A stretch of DNA of 64,000 nt from Metridium senile (Eukaryota > Cnidaria > Anthozoa > Actiniaria > Metridiidae): assembly GCA_949775045.1 (NCBI GenBank), contig OX459095.1, forward strand, positions 22,658,811 to 22,722,810, in the 5' to 3' direction. Shown one piece after another: positions 11,701 through 23,206 of the stretch (the first letter of the stretch is position 1; every line of letters starts with the position of its first letter). The notes beneath the pieces were generated by a model, which made no database searches, had not been told where the DNA came from, and saw only the letters and a program-made list of their open reading frames with translations. A program made the translations under genes and the position numbers.

Positions 11701-13552
11701 GTAAACACTGACGCAAACCAATGTCTTACTGGGAGGATTTCATTGGAAAACCACTGCTCAAAGACAAGCAAATGAGGTCTTCTTATGAGGATTGTATTGT
11801 GAAAACATAGAGACAAGCAAATTAGTTCTATTGCAACCAATACAATATCGACAAAATAAATACAAATTAGCAATATCTAAAATGAGCATCAATGACCTGA
11901 ATAGGCATATATATGATATACTAAATATGTATATAATACCCATGGTGATTAATCCGTAGTCTATGTTGTCATCTTGACCTTAACAAACTGCTAATGCTAA
12001 TCTTATCTATACTATTGCTAAGATAGGATGAGAAGTATGCTAATTCTCTTATATCATAGGTTAATTTATGCTGAAACAAGGAAAAAAGCATTGTTCCATC
12101 ACCAAAACAAACCATCAAATAAAGAAATATTGGAAAAACTCTTTCAAAATATATACAGAACACGGTTAAATCTGTGTGGGGATGCAAAAAAAACCTGGAC
12201 ATTTCGACAAACACAACCATAATTGCTCAACATAAATATGATGACCTTTCGTTTGATTGGCTCAATTCCGTATCACCTGACATTGGAAAATTTTCTGCGC
12301 CCGTGCATAAACTTACATTTGCCCTATCTTAGACTTTTGGACTCGATTACTTCGTTAAATCCTGCTCAAATATAGTACATTTCTAGTAATGATCTATTGG
12401 AGATAGGTATTAAAATAATTGAGAAAAATCTCGAACTGATTTTTACATAAATGTACAAATTGTTGAACAAACATTATTAAAATCTGTCAGATTGCATTGA
12501 ACTCATCGCGAAAGTTGTAATTATTTTTGAAAAGTTGCTTAGTTGCTGCATACGTTTATTAGATAGACAAAACATTGCAAGGACAAGTTTCTACTTGCTC
12601 GAACACTTTCTTTGTCGCTGTTCAACAACGCGTAGCAGTGACGAAACAACTTGAGACTTTACTGACCTGTATATATTTGAAGGCACTCCGAAGAATGTTT
12701 AAGTTTGAAGTCTTCTTTTCCTCCAATGTGGGGACTTCTCTTTTGAGGACATCAAAGCATTCTTTTAAATGTGCTCGCCTGCAAGTTGGGAGGAAAATGG
12801 TTGTCAAAGGCTTTTATATCTCGCCGAGTGAGGTCTCGAACATATGTCGTCGAAAATTATTATCTATTCTGCTCCGCAACATTGCATCGACAAGGTGTTT
12901 AAACTGCTAAAAGTATAATTATTTCTGATTATTGTGGTTAAATACGCGAGAGAAACTATTTGGATAATAAGGCACTGGATGACTAATTAAAATCGCTCGA
13001 AAAGCTAAGATCAAAGCGATGTTCCATCCCGCTAACAGCGTTCATGTTGAGCGAACATTCTGAGCTCGAAAACAACTCAATTCTCCTCACTTTTGCTCTA
13101 ATAAACAACACTTCAGGGTCTAACCTGTTCTTTTCCAGTTTATTATGTGTTTCTCTTGTTCCAGCACTATTAAAAGCAGTAAATATTGGTCAGATTTAAG
13201 CCACAATATGATAACGACAACACAAAACGCATAGCGCAAAGAAAGTACTAAGCTAACCCGCCAGGTCTCCTTCGTCGCTCACTTGCATCAGATTCCGAGA
13301 CAACCCTTCTCCTATCCACTAAAACATGGCTAGAAATATTTCCTGTTGATAGATGCAAAAATTTATGGGGTTTAGTTGGAAATCGGTTCGCGAACAGCGA
13401 AGTAAACCGATGATACGTTTCAAAACAACTGCTGCCAAAATTGCACATGGCTACTGGCACTTACCACGTGCATTCGATTGATTTTCCTTCGTAGTTGGCC
13501 CAGATGACGACTCAACGAACTCAGCTGCCTGTAGAAGTGTTTCAAAATTCAT
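2790..13552 (-). CDS. MNT: MNT/MAD-type bHLH-leucine-zipper transcriptional repressor
   Basis: MAX-partner repressor that would bind E-boxes and recruit SIN3. Coding exons on the minus strand: 13552-13465, 13342-13258, 13166-13125, 12778-12667 and 3512-2790. All have GT-AG borders and compatible phases, giving 1050 nt and 349 aa. Residues 1-13 (MNFETLLQAAEFV) are a SIN3-interaction helix like that of MNT/MXD. Residues 63-109 form the basic region and helix-loop-helix, with HNKLEKNRRAHLKECF and KKTSNLNILRSAFKYIQ, closest to MNT. Residues 110-146 continue as a leucine zipper. The C-terminus is acidic, with Asp runs, an EIDV motif as in MXD proteins, and a basic patch. It lacks the long proline-rich regions of vertebrate MNT. 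The last intron is about 9.2 kb and full of transposons. The neighbour TMEM248 is divergent. The assignment to MNT rather than MXD rests on the HLH sequence as I remember it. Exons 2 and 3 are short and were placed by phase. Confidence 0.9.
4650..6243. mobile_element. TTAA-flanked long inverted-repeat element, 1.6 kb
   Basis: The termini GGTGGCTCGACTGAGTA are inverted at both ends and bounded on each side by TTAA (4646-4649 and 6244-6247). The outer arms are about 4650-5152 and 5738-6243. An inner pair is about 5489-5565 and 5650-5734. The left half carries an unpaired insert of about 336 bp at 5153-5488. No transposase frame is visible. TTAA target sites are typical of piggyBac elements, but the ends do not show the usual piggyBac terminal sequence, so the class is uncertain. 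It lies in the last intron of the MNT-like gene. Confidence 0.85.
6736..6969 (+). pseudogene. LINE (CR1/Jockey-like) ORF2 C-terminal remnant
   Basis: A 77-codon frame ending in TAA has the pattern common at the C-terminus of CR1/Jockey-type non-LTR retrotransposon polyproteins: HSYNTRYAS, then KVRTNIGKQSISF, then IDIWNSIPIELK and a final F-x-K-x-LK-x-YLL. No reverse transcriptase domain remains upstream, so the copy is 5' truncated. Its 3' part appears to run on to about 9720, interrupted by the 7067-7280 MITE and by the TTAA-flanked 7438-9592 element. Family naming is from memory. Confidence 0.65.
7067..7280. mobile_element. Tc1/mariner-type MITE, 214 bp
   Basis: Starts CAGTGCTGCTAATTCAACCG and ends with its inverse, with TA on each side (7065-7066 and 7281-7282). 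The arms extend for roughly 60 bp through a TTGAGCTTAAGAACAAAAGA-like block around a short unpaired centre. It lies in the 3' part of the LINE remnant. Confidence 0.85.
7438..9592. mobile_element. TTAA-flanked inverted-repeat element carrying a nested hAT
   Basis: The arms 7438-7703 and 9330-9592 are inverted copies, starting TCATGAGCGATAGG and including TTACGTCATAC and TACCTCCCTCGAGTTGTAT-like blocks. TTAA flanks both ends (7434-7437 and 9593-9596). The interior is largely occupied by a hAT-like element at 7992-9191. The outer sequence on both sides reads as one LINE 3' region, which dates this insertion after the LINE. Confidence 0.8.
7992..9191. mobile_element. hAT-type non-autonomous element, 1.2 kb
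   Basis: Terminal inverted repeats begin CAGGGGCGGATCTAG and end CTAAATCCGCCCCTG, a very common hAT terminus. The flanks share ACACA on both sides, shorter than or decayed from the expected 8 bp duplication. No hAT transposase or BED finger frame is visible. The inner sequence also repeats GACTAGTTTCC near each end. Confidence 0.75.
9597..9720 (+). mobile_element. 3' tail of the interrupted LINE
   Basis: The sequence resumes after the TTAA-flanked insertion and ends in AAATAAACTAAACTAAAC, a short A-rich repeated tail typical of a non-LTR element 3' end. Joined across the insertion, it would follow the LINE C-terminal remnant at 6736-6969. Confidence 0.45.
9725..9990 (+). mobile_element. Degenerate SINE
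   Basis: The stretch around 9835-9945 matches, with gaps, the body of the better-preserved SINE at 24686-24950: an ACATGTGAGGAGTGAC block followed by GAGGTAGTGAGTG. The tRNA-like head is not clear here. It ends in TTTATTTATA. Confidence 0.4.
9991..12666. other. MNT intron sequence without recognised features
   Basis: AT-rich intron sequence between the SINE and the bHLH exon. A TAGATAGATAGATATTTTATT stretch near 11385 may be the reversed 3' end of another LINE. I found no exon with a family match on either strand. Confidence 0.4.
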
Positions 13553-14377
13553 GTTCTCGCTTTCTCAGCGGTTTAGATCTTGCTGGGATGAGTTATGGGT
13601 TGATTTATCCCCTCATAAACACCCTCCCAAGGCCATGTGCGTCCTTCTCAATAACAACACAAACGCCAACAAAGCTCTGCAAATCGTGCAGGAACGTTTG
13701 CTGATTGACTGACGATGATACCAATCAACCAATCAGATGCAAGTAATTGTGGTCCACGTCAAGAGTTCCAACCCACGTGGCTAGCCTGATGTGGCACTAA
13801 CTTACAGGGGTACTAGTAGGGAGGGGCTTGGAATAGCATATTTAATTTCTCCTTTTAAAACTAGGTATTTGTCAAATTTATCAACGACATACAAAAACAA
13901 TAATAATAATAATGCAAATAAAATCGGTTTAGTTAAATGCCCAATGTGTCAATAACATCCCGTGACCGGAAACATTGACAGTCTATATTGATTGTAATTG
14001 GAAGGTTGGGTTTCATCATTGGGGGTATTATAATTTAAAACTGTCACGAAAAAAAAGTAATTTTTAGCAATTTTTAAAAATAAAACAAATGAGTGAAATT
14101 ATCTCAATTTCCCATTTCTTTCAAACATTGCTCAAATTAACTTCCTCGGTGTTAAAAATTAATTACATGAATAGCAATCAATCTAAAATAACAAAAATTC
14201 CTTTACTGGTGACCCTCCCCTCCCATACTACCACCATTAGAAATGTCTCTTAGAGATGCATTATGGGTACTGATTCATAACCAACATGGCTGCTGCAAGC
14301 ATCATAACACCTGCTTGGAAACTTAAATATACCTCGGCGTAGCGCTTTTCAACGATCAATACGACTGTTTAGTAATA
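13553..14377. promoter_or_regulatory. Divergent promoter region of MNT and TMEM248
   Basis: The MNT start codon (minus) and the TMEM248 5' exon (plus) face away from each other over about 0.7 kb. The region includes a canonical E-box CACGTG at 13774-13779; a second lies at 13465-13470, across the MNT exon-1 donor. The TMEM248 5' UTR exon ends near 14377 at AATAG before GTAAATAC, and holds a short upstream frame starting ATGGCTGCTGC near 14285. Transcription starts are not determined. Confidence 0.5.
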
Positions 14378-14619
14378 GGTAAATACTTGCCAAAAGTCTA
14401 TATGTATATTTTATTGTATTTTTCAATTGATAAAGCTACGTATTATTTTAGTTTAGCGAAGTTCACTTTGCGAGTCAATTCTTTCTTCTTCTTCGTCTAC
14501 GTCATGTACTTTCATGCTTTTTTCGATATTTTTAAGTGCTTCATTGCTTCAATAAAGTCAACATTAGCTATTCTTAACAAGAGTTTTATTTTACATTTGT
14601 GTTTTTACAGAATGAAATC

Positions 14620-17615
14620 ATGTTGGAGTGTAGATGCCTCAAGAATCTTAGCAATTTTGCTACAAGTCGACCCCCTTTTGTTATATTCACATTGTGCCTA
14701 GCGATATTTGCAGCGGGTTTGTTTTCCATTGGTTACTATGTCCAATCGCAAGACTTTGATCAAAACCCTGTGAGTCTTCATAAAGGTTTTTTTCGTATTC
14801 ATAGTTATAGTTTTATCGGTTAAATGATGTACTTTTTGTTTGTTGTTTCGTTTGATTCACACAAACTATTGTACTCATTGTTAAATCATACCATATAATA
14901 ACAAAAGAAATTCAGAGTTTAATATTCTTTTATCTTTATCATTCTAATCTTAAAAGGAAATATTAAACTAAGCTCTACTACTGATAGCTTTATTAATAAT
15001 AATCCTTGTCATTATTATCAAATATATATTGTTTGTATTTCCTTTTACAGCAATTGTCATATTCCTATCTATTGTTTACCATTGTTAATTTTAATTCTCC
15101 TATTGATATTATCACCATTAATATTATTGTTATTTTTAATTCATCATAAAAAATTTTAATAATTATTAGACGAGAGTCTCTCTTGTGTTTATTGTGATGA
15201 CAAAATGAGACTGCTGATCTAAGCCATTTTTTGGAATATCCCCATCTACAACCATGGATGAAGCAAACATGTTCTGAAACCGGTTTTAACTGAAATTGAT
15301 GGCATGTAAATTTTAAGAAATTGCAAGTTCAGTCATGTTTTGAGTTGCTTGGTTACAAAAATGCATGTGCAACAATGAAAATTCTGGCAGAGTCTCCCAT
15401 TTTCTAGAGACTATACTATCTGGGAATTAATATATAAGAAATGTTAAGTATTATTATAGGCATTAACAAAATAAAGTTCTGGTTGTTCATAAAGTCTTAC
15501 ATTTTAATAATGATTTTCTTTTTACTTTGAAAATCACTAGAGTGGTTAAATGTCAGTTGAAAATGTGTTCTTGGGGGTGTGTTTTTTTTGTACCACATGA
15601 CCAATTTTTAGCAAAATGATTGGCCAGAAGCGATCACGTGGTACAAAAACGAGACAGAATTTTAAACAAGGATTTTACCACTCTAGTGATTTCGATAGTA
15701 TCACCTATAAATAAAAATATACCAATATCTTGCGGTAACAATATTATTATTTTTATCATTGTTTCTTTTCTGTTTCAGGAGTGGAAGTCATTCACTGGTC
15801 ACATTTCCAATAAAGAGTTCTGCATGTTTTCCAACAACAGTACTAACTTCAATGCTACAAATACAACATTACCAACAAGTTCATCTTCTGACTTTACCCA
15901 GGTCTTTTTTCCAGTGATTCTTAAGCTCCTTCCGAGTAAACTGTATACTGGAAGTGTACGTAACATCACCCATATTACAACCCTTATTAAGGGGCAGGAG
16001 CTAGGTCTTAAAGGAACACTGTCTTTGTATCAATTTAACTTGACACTACTGCTCCAGAAACCATGGTCAATGTCATGTGATTTGTTGGAATGTTCTGGGT
16101 CTACTTTTAGTGCTTGCATAGCAGTTGCACTACCTACTGAGATGATTCCAAAAGGACTGTAAGTCATGATCAAGCTTCATCACGCTTCATCATCCTGTAT
16201 TGATTTTATTCTAAGGTTTTGAATAAAATTATAGGCTGATGAGACGTGTATGTTAAAATGAATATCAACACACCTACAAACATCTGCTGGATGATAAAGC
16301 TGTTTGATGATAATTATCATAGTAGTGATGATATGATGGAGATGATGATGATGGCAAATACAGTCTGGTGACATGTTTTGATATTGTTTGTGGTAATGGT
16401 AGTGATTATCAAAACACGACTATAGTAACAAAATTTTAACCAAGAATATTATTTTCTTATTTTTTTTCAGTTGTTGTTGTGTAATGAACTTTTCCATTTT
16501 ATCCTATCACAGCTGATTATTTATTTATATTCATTCCAGACATCATCATGATGGTATCTGTAATAGTACCCAGGTTGTCAACATGGTTTCTATGACAAGT
16601 TCAAGCCATTGTACTGGTCCACATTGCTGCTATGAAGGAGTTGTTGCTAAAGCCTCTCTACCCAAGTATTATAAGGAAAACCGTATTGAAGGACCATCTG
16701 AAATTGGATTGGTAAGAAATTATATTCATCTATTAAAAAATTATTTAAAGTTGATATGTCAAAGTGTCAAAACACGGTATTTTGGTTCTCTGTTCCCCTC
16801 CATAACATTTGACATCATTTGTTATTGTGACTAAGATACAGTTTGACTTATATTTGTTTACTCTCATGTGCCTGTAGTACTGGTAGGTACAGTATCTTAT
16901 AAGGCTGATTTACACGATACGATTTTGACCTACGACTGTAGTATATGATTTGCCTACAATATGTAGTAGGTACCATTCACACGCGCACAACTAGTCGTAT
17001 ACGATTCGTATACGCCATTGCTAAAATCGTGAGTGATTGGACGAGATACTAGATCCAGCCCTAATATGGGACAAATCACGTCATTTTCTTACGACAAGTC
17101 GTAGGGTTTTGATCCTTGGTTCAAAATCCTACTACAAGTCGTTGGTCGCGTGCTTCAGTCGTAGGCAAGTCGTAGGGGCATTTACACGGCACGACTTGGA
17201 GCTCATTTGAGACGTATACTACAAGTCGTACACCACAATCGTGCCTTCTAAATCGGCCTATACAAACATCTGTATCTTGGTCACAATAACAAATGTCAAG
17301 TGTTACGGAGGGGGACAGAGAACCAAAATATCGTGTTTTGACCCCAAACCAAGGCTGAAATGAATAATATGGATGTTCTTAAAAATGTTAATAATGAAAT
17401 GGGTTTTGTTGACTACAGTAAGAAGATATTTTTGTTATATTAACATTTTATTAAAATGTCTTTGTTTGTAGAATGATTGGCCCACAGTAAACCTACGGCT
17501 GCAGTATTCCAGCTATTTCCTTTTTGTTCTTGCTATCACATGCATCTTATATGGTATGATCAAAGGAAAGTCAACCAAAGCATCAAAGAAGGGAAGCCCA
17601 GGTCAATCTATGTAA
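14620..17615 (+). CDS. TMEM248: TMEM248 family two-pass membrane protein
   Basis: Coding exons 14620-14769, 15779-16158, 16540-16711 and 17472-17615 with GT-AG borders and matching phases give 846 nt and 281 aa (human TMEM248 is a little over 310 aa). A noncoding first exon ends near 14377. The start ATG at 14620 was chosen because its frame gives LKNLSNFATSRPPFVIF, matching the conserved TMEM248 N-terminus; the earlier ATG at 14613 is in another frame. TM1 is about residues 20-42. The luminal part has several N-glycosylation sequons (NNST, NATN, NITH), the SRNITH-like block VRNITHITTLIKGQELGLKG, and cysteines seen in the family. TM2 is about residues 246-265 (YFLFVLAITCILYGMIKG), followed by a short basic tail. 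The molecular function of the family is poorly known; TMEM219 is a relative. Confidence 0.92.
15531..15692. mobile_element. Short palindromic MITE in TMEM248 intron
   Basis: The ends read TCACTAGAGTGGTTAAA and TTTTACCACTCTAGTGA in inverse orientation, with a partly paired centre including GTACCACATGACC against GATCACGTGGTAC. It ends about 85 bp before the coding exon at 15779. Confidence 0.65.
16766..17342. mobile_element. Nested pair of inverted-repeat elements
   Basis: The outer arms are 16766-16843 and 17266-17342, starting GTCAAAACACGGTATTTTGG. Between them lies a second inverted repeat, about 16902-17259, with ends AGGCTGATTTACACGATACG and internal repeats of GTCGTA. The second lies inside the first, so it is the younger insertion. 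Both sit in the last TMEM248 intron. Confidence 0.7.
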
Positions 17616-18598
17616 ACAACTACCATGACTTAGAAGTGGTTACAATCAGGATACTTGTTAACCGTGAACACTTGAATTTTTTATGTTACTATTTTCTGAA
17701 CCTTCTAATGCTTCCAAACCTTTAAAAATGAAGCAGTGAGTTCAAATACACGAAGTGTTCATAATACATCATATTTCAAATGTATTCGCTCAAGAGATGT
17801 GGGTTTAAAAAGCTACAAAAAAACTCAAAGTGTTCACGGTTCAAGCGTCCTCACTGTAAAGTAATATTAATATATATAATTGCAATTTAATCTCATTTTG
17901 GGGAGGTGAGAAACAAATCCTATATTTTAACTTCATTTGAACTATTTTGTATTAATTTTTGATCATTTTTTTGTGCTTCAAAAGCAATAGACAGAATTTC
18001 ATGGCGGCCATATTTGTGGCCAAAACAATGGAGCTTTTCTCTCCAGGGAACTAAAATCCTTTGTAATTCAAAAACTTTCTTTTGTACTTTACCACAAACA
18101 TGGCTGACGTGAAATTCCTCCATTAGTAATATGAGTGGCTATGTTGTATACAACATAAAAACTAACATTTTATATTACTTAGGACACATCTAGGGTTTTT
18201 TACCAAAACTTTCAAGATAATCTGGAATTAACAATGGTCAGTTTCAGACAAGGTATTATTTGCAGATGATTTCAAGCAAAATTTCCCATGAAAAATTAAT
18301 AAGATATAACACTTACTCTTAGGTAATATAATTTGAAAGACAGTTTTCTCACCTCCTTTCAAAGGACATAATGATCTCCTCTTTTATTGATATTGCCTTC
18401 AATATATATACTTTTTAGAGTTTCACATGGAAGGGCAATAGTGATAGTTTTAATCAATGATCAATTCAAAACTACATTTGTCACCAACAAAACAACACAA
18501 AAACCTGGATGTAAATAACACAGAGAGCTATCACTTTCCATCATACGTGTTTGATGTATTTGACTTTTAGTTGAAGTAATATTTTTTTAAAGGTCTTA

Positions 18599-18852
18599 CA
18601 GCGCAAAGCCCAAAAGTGTGACCGCAGATAATTTATTTACATTCTTTTGACATGTTTGTCTGTAGCTGCTTTGGATTCAAATGGACTTCATTCTAGCTAT
18701 TTTAACCTCATAATTCATCTGAAGATTGACATCATTCTTGTCTTGTGATTCACAGTGAGAAATGTTGACATTTAATATAGAGGAGTTAATTGAAAAGATG
18801 TAGAGAAAATATGAATAAATTATCACTGGTCATACTTTTGGGCTTTGCGCTG
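18599..18852. mobile_element. Tc1/mariner-type MITE, 254 bp
   Basis: Terminal inverted repeat CAGCGCAAAGCCCAAAAGT, inverted at the right end, flanked by TA at 18597-18598 and 18853-18854. It carries no coding sequence. Confidence 0.85.
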
Positions 18853-20034
18853 TAATGTTTAGCTTTATATAGAAAGAATTTGTAGTTGAACTTCTAAGTG
18901 TGGGCTTGGTCTGGCCACTTCACAAGCAGTCACAACAACTGAGGTGTCAGTTATTTAGGCCTTCCTTGAACTATGAAAAGGTTAAAATATATTCCTCTTG
19001 GCCTAAGGAGGTTGTAATCTAACATGCAGGCCACACACGTTGTATTAAAATGTACGTATAGCAACTACAGTAAAACTCCTATATACTGGGCCCTCAAAAA
19101 ACATAATTCTCTTTAAACCAGACATATCTTTGGGTCCCAAACGTTTTCAAATTTCAAATAAAACCTCCTGCTCAGTAAAATAGAATCCTTGCTGAATCGG
19201 ACATTATTTGGAAATGTTATTTCTAATGAAACATTTAGAGAACAAATCAATGCATGCATAAAACTAACTACCATCAGTTATAAAAACACCCTGTCGACAG
19301 AAATTATCTGTTTAGAAATTGGTTCCGCTTGGTCAAAACTGGCCAGATATTTTGGTTTATACTTGATTTATGATAAATTATGCAAGCACCCTATAGCCAA
19401 ATGCTTAGCACTTGTATAAAATTCAACATAGGTAAAATGCAATATCATTTCAATGCATGTTTAAAAGTATCTTTGATAAAGTACTTTATTGTCTGTAGAA
19501 AAATAAAAATGTAATTGTTTTTAATTAATGATAATTAATTGAGAAAATTACACTATCTTGAGTACAATTTGTAATTAATAGGTATGTTGGAAGGTTTTCA
19601 AATTAGAAGAGCCTTAAGGCAAGTAATCTGATTTGTCAAAAACTGTTGTTTCCATAGTAACGTTTTTGTCTCTGTGCAGGGTACAATTAAAGTTTTAATT
19701 ATACTCATCTCTTCCAATCAGAATCGTTTGATTATGTAGAGTATTTCATAACCACCAATGCTCTACACTTCGCTGCTAGCAGAGGCCACTATTTCCACTG
19801 TACCTCTTGTCAATACGATGGAAAAGAAGCCTCTGCTAGTGGGGATGTTCTACACCAATGTTGCACTTAAATATTTTTTGTTTTGTTGTTGGGTTATATA
19901 TACCTAAAGATTTAAAGTATTAGGTAAACTGTCCTTAGTTTGGTTGGGTTATTAGTTGCACATTGCATAGTGTACCGGCTTTATTTTACAGGCTAAGGAA
20001 AACTAGTCTAGAATGTAGGGTACTTTTCTGTATA

Positions 20035-20218
20035 CACCTACTTGCAAGAACGTTGTCATTAACATTTGAACATTATTATTTAGTGGATTAGGAATAAATT
20101 AAAAGTACAAAAGAAAGAGTTCTGCTTCAATGATCTTCTTTTGTACTTTTAATTTATTCCTAATCCACTAAATTACAAATGTTCAAATGTTGTATGACAA
20201 CGTTCTTGCAAGTAGGTG
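20035..20218. mobile_element. MITE family A, copy 1
   Basis: Nearly full-length palindrome with ends CACCTACTTGCAAGAACG and TA flanks. The arms include TAGTGGATTAGGAATAAATT and AAAGTACAAAAGA-like blocks. Other copies are at 43374-43536 and 61725-61907. Its right TA is also the left TA of the next element. Confidence 0.85.
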
Positions 20219-20220
20219 TA

Positions 20221-20499
20221 CACCCTTTCCGAGAAACTTTGTCACCAAAGCAGTGAAAAGCCTGCAAGCTAGTAGCGCAAGGGATTATGGGTTACTTATG
20301 TATATTTTATTAGAATAAAGGGATTATATGGCCTCATTGCTACACTTGTCAATATGTTATTGAGAAATGACCGTTTTGACTTATCAAACAACAAGGAAGG
20401 CATTCCAAATGCACATTTAGTCTCTCATTTGATCCATGATCCTTTGCCCCACTAGCTTGTTTGCTTTTCGACGGGGGGCCAACTTTCTCGGAAAGGGTG
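20221..20499. mobile_element. TA-flanked inverted-repeat element next to MITE A
   Basis: The ends CACCCTTTCCGAGAAA and TTTCTCGGAAAGGGTG are inverted, with TA at 20219-20220 and 20500-20501. The inner arms pair AAGCCTGCAAGCTAGT-like and ACTAGCTTGTTTGCTTTT-like blocks. Confidence 0.75.
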
Positions 20500-21582
20500 T
20501 ATGCTGCTGGATAGAAAACCAGCCATACATACATGTTAGCTGGAATATATATAAACTTATTTCTAGTTCATTTATAATATTTATTTATAGCCTTTATTCA
20601 TGACTGTAAAACATTTTCATGTATTATAATAAAAAAATATTTCAAAATGTTTAGACACATAAATGTATTCTTCATTTATTTAAATTAATTTTTGTAAAAT
20701 TAAAAAAGAATATGGTATTCCAATTGAATTGTCATTTTTTAGTGTATGCAGTAGGGGAAGCCAGTTTCCTTTGCACTTCTATTTAGTTTTTTGGTTGCTG
20801 TTTAGAGAAAGTAAAGGTTGTATAAGCAAAAATTAGGGAACACTGACTTTTTGGAAAATATTGGACACAACTTTCACTATTTTTTTGCTTTACAATGAGT
20901 AAAAATACAGTCAATGTCATTGATGTTGTCCATGTAATTAAAGCAGAGGTTAACACTACATCAAGTGACACATCATTCTTTGTTTATTTGTTTTCATCGG
21001 TTGAAATTTCAATTTTTAACTGTCAATGAGTAACAGAAAACATGGAATAAGAATGATAAATGTTCACAATTAATGCTAGTATTGAGCATTACCTATGTGG
21101 AGTCAAGCAACATTTCTTCAAGTATTAATGTCTGTTTTAGTGGACAAAGTTAATAAGATTGACTGTATGAATAAGAAAGAATGTTTGCAAAGCAGCCTGG
21201 TGGTGGCAGCAGAAGATTACACTCATCATGAATATATATAGAACCTGCTAGGTTTTCATTACTTTGTCAGTCAAAATAATAATTCACAGTTTCGTTCAGT
21301 GACGACAAATAATATCTTCATGTCGAGGTTTGCATCGCTGCACATAGCAAAACTATAATTTGTCATGCTCAGCAATGCGAACCTCAACTTGGAACTATTA
21401 TCGGTGGTCATCGAGGCGAAACCGCCGAGGCAAACTGTGAAAAGGATTATTACTGCTAATAATCAGACAATATCAAACAGCCTTTTAGTATGGATATTTA
21501 CTTACGAAATATTCATTGTTCACAGGTTTAATGCATTCAATCGACCAATGATAAGTAAATGTATTTTTGGGACATTTATGAC

Positions 21583-21764
21583 TAATGGACCCATTTAGTT
21601 CTGTATGCAAATTGCACATTTCAGACCACATGGCATTCCCCTGAGAGTTGTTCTTTTATGTCAAGTATTAAAATATTTATACATAACAAATGATTAAGTC
21701 CAAAGGGAATGAACACATGGTTTGAAATGGGAAAATAAACATTGAAGCTGAATGGGTCTATTAA
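21583..21764. mobile_element. MITE family D, divergent copy
   Basis: The ends read AATGGACCCATTTAG and GAATGGGTCTATT. The inner block GCACATTTCAGACCACATGG pairs with CACATGGTTTGAAATGGG. The same block, inverted, is in the copy at 38511-38688 (CACGTGGTCTGAAATGGG). Confidence 0.6.
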
Positions 21765-22699
21765 TAATTTATTGTTGCAATAATATTGTCTTTGAGAATA
21801 AAAACAGGAAGAAATTAACAAATAGACCAGTCATGAGTAAGTAAAGTTTCATTTTTTAATGGTGTACAAATTTCATTTTATATAGATGTATCATTAAAAG
21901 GAAATACTGAAAAATACTACTTGTTTTTGATGAAAATTGGTGATCTAGCCTCCTTCTCCCAAGGCAACCCATTAGACTTCTCTCTGAGATTGGGCTTCCT
22001 TTGTTGAGAAAGGGGAGATGAATACTAGGGATGAAAAGGCAAAGGAAAAAATAATCTTTTCTTCCACTAGTGGAAAAATATATACATAATAATATATTGT
22101 TTTTAAAAAATATTAGTACAAAGTAGATAAGGGTCCCGTGGCAGAACATACAGTAACAGTGTTTTTACATAATCATGTTGAAATAGGAATCATTGAGTGT
22201 TTTTATATTGTTGCATAGAAAAACCATGAAATTTTGAAAAGAATGCTAATGGTATGGTCATGTTCTAAAAATTTCATATGAATTTGTTTTAATTACAACC
22301 TCCAAAGGTTATTCTATATTTCTGCATAGGACTATTCATTACAATTTTACTGAAATCTTGGTTCCAGTGCTCTACTCCAGAACTGCAATTTCAACAAATG
22401 AAAAATGATATATGCGTTATTTTGCATTCGGAATACATCAGCCAGTATTTCCCTACCATTAAGCCCTGGTTATTCCAACCAGATTTTTCTGCTTAATCAT
22501 AAGCACCTTTAGTGTCTTACAGCAATGTGAATTAATAACTAATAATAACATGTAATAAGAATAATAACGTTTTTAAAAGAGGGCCAACTTAATTATACAG
22601 CAATAGGCCATTTGTATGATGACATCATTTTACTTTCAGTATCAGAATGCTTTACAAATTTCCTTTCTAATTCAGATTGTATATTTCTTATAGAGAATA

Positions 22700-22840
22700 G
22701 AGTGATTTTCATATGACCGTGCAAGAAAATAGACCATTTAGTTTGTGGTAGTTGATAAAGAACAAAAGAAAACAATGGGTTTAGTGTTTACTACTAACTA
22801 TTAGTTTGCCTATTCTTTCATGGTCATATGAAAATCACTC
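22700..22840. mobile_element. Tc1/mariner-type MITE, 141 bp
   Basis: Terminal inverted repeat GAGTGATTTTCATATGACC, inverted at the right end, flanked by TA at 22698-22699 and 22841-22842. Confidence 0.85.
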
Positions 22841-23206
22841 TAGCAGAACATATATAGGTACTAATATTTAATAAAAGAAAGTAGGCAAAGCATTCTGGTA
22901 GTATAAGTATGACACTATAATGAAAATATCCTATTCAGGGCTCAAAATAGCTGCCAAATACCAGGCCAAATTAAAGGTTTGGCAGGCAAAAATAACAATT
23001 AATTAATAATTATAAATAAATTATTATTATTATTTACTGCCAAATGAATGAAATTGCAGTCAAAATTTACCACAAATCATCTTTCACTGTTTCTATATAT
23101 TCTGGAAGTGCCAGGCCAAGTGTGTTTTTCTTATTTCAAGCCCTGCAATTCCGCCACTAGTAAAATTTAACATGTTCAATACAGTATGAAATTTTGAGTA
23201 ATATAT

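Larger units (their letters stand above)
17616..23206. other. Intergenic region rich in MITEs
   Basis: No exon could be supported between the TMEM248 stop and the stop of the convergent mitochondrial gene. The region holds at least five short inverted-repeat elements, listed separately. A possible Tigger/pogo-like left end (CAGTAAAACTCCTATATACT) begins near 19068, with no clear right end. Confidence 0.5.

Noticed and set aside
15620..15778. N-terminal extension of the TMEM248 second exon
   Set aside because: The frame is open but lies before a good acceptor at 15778, and the exon from 14769 joins in phase.
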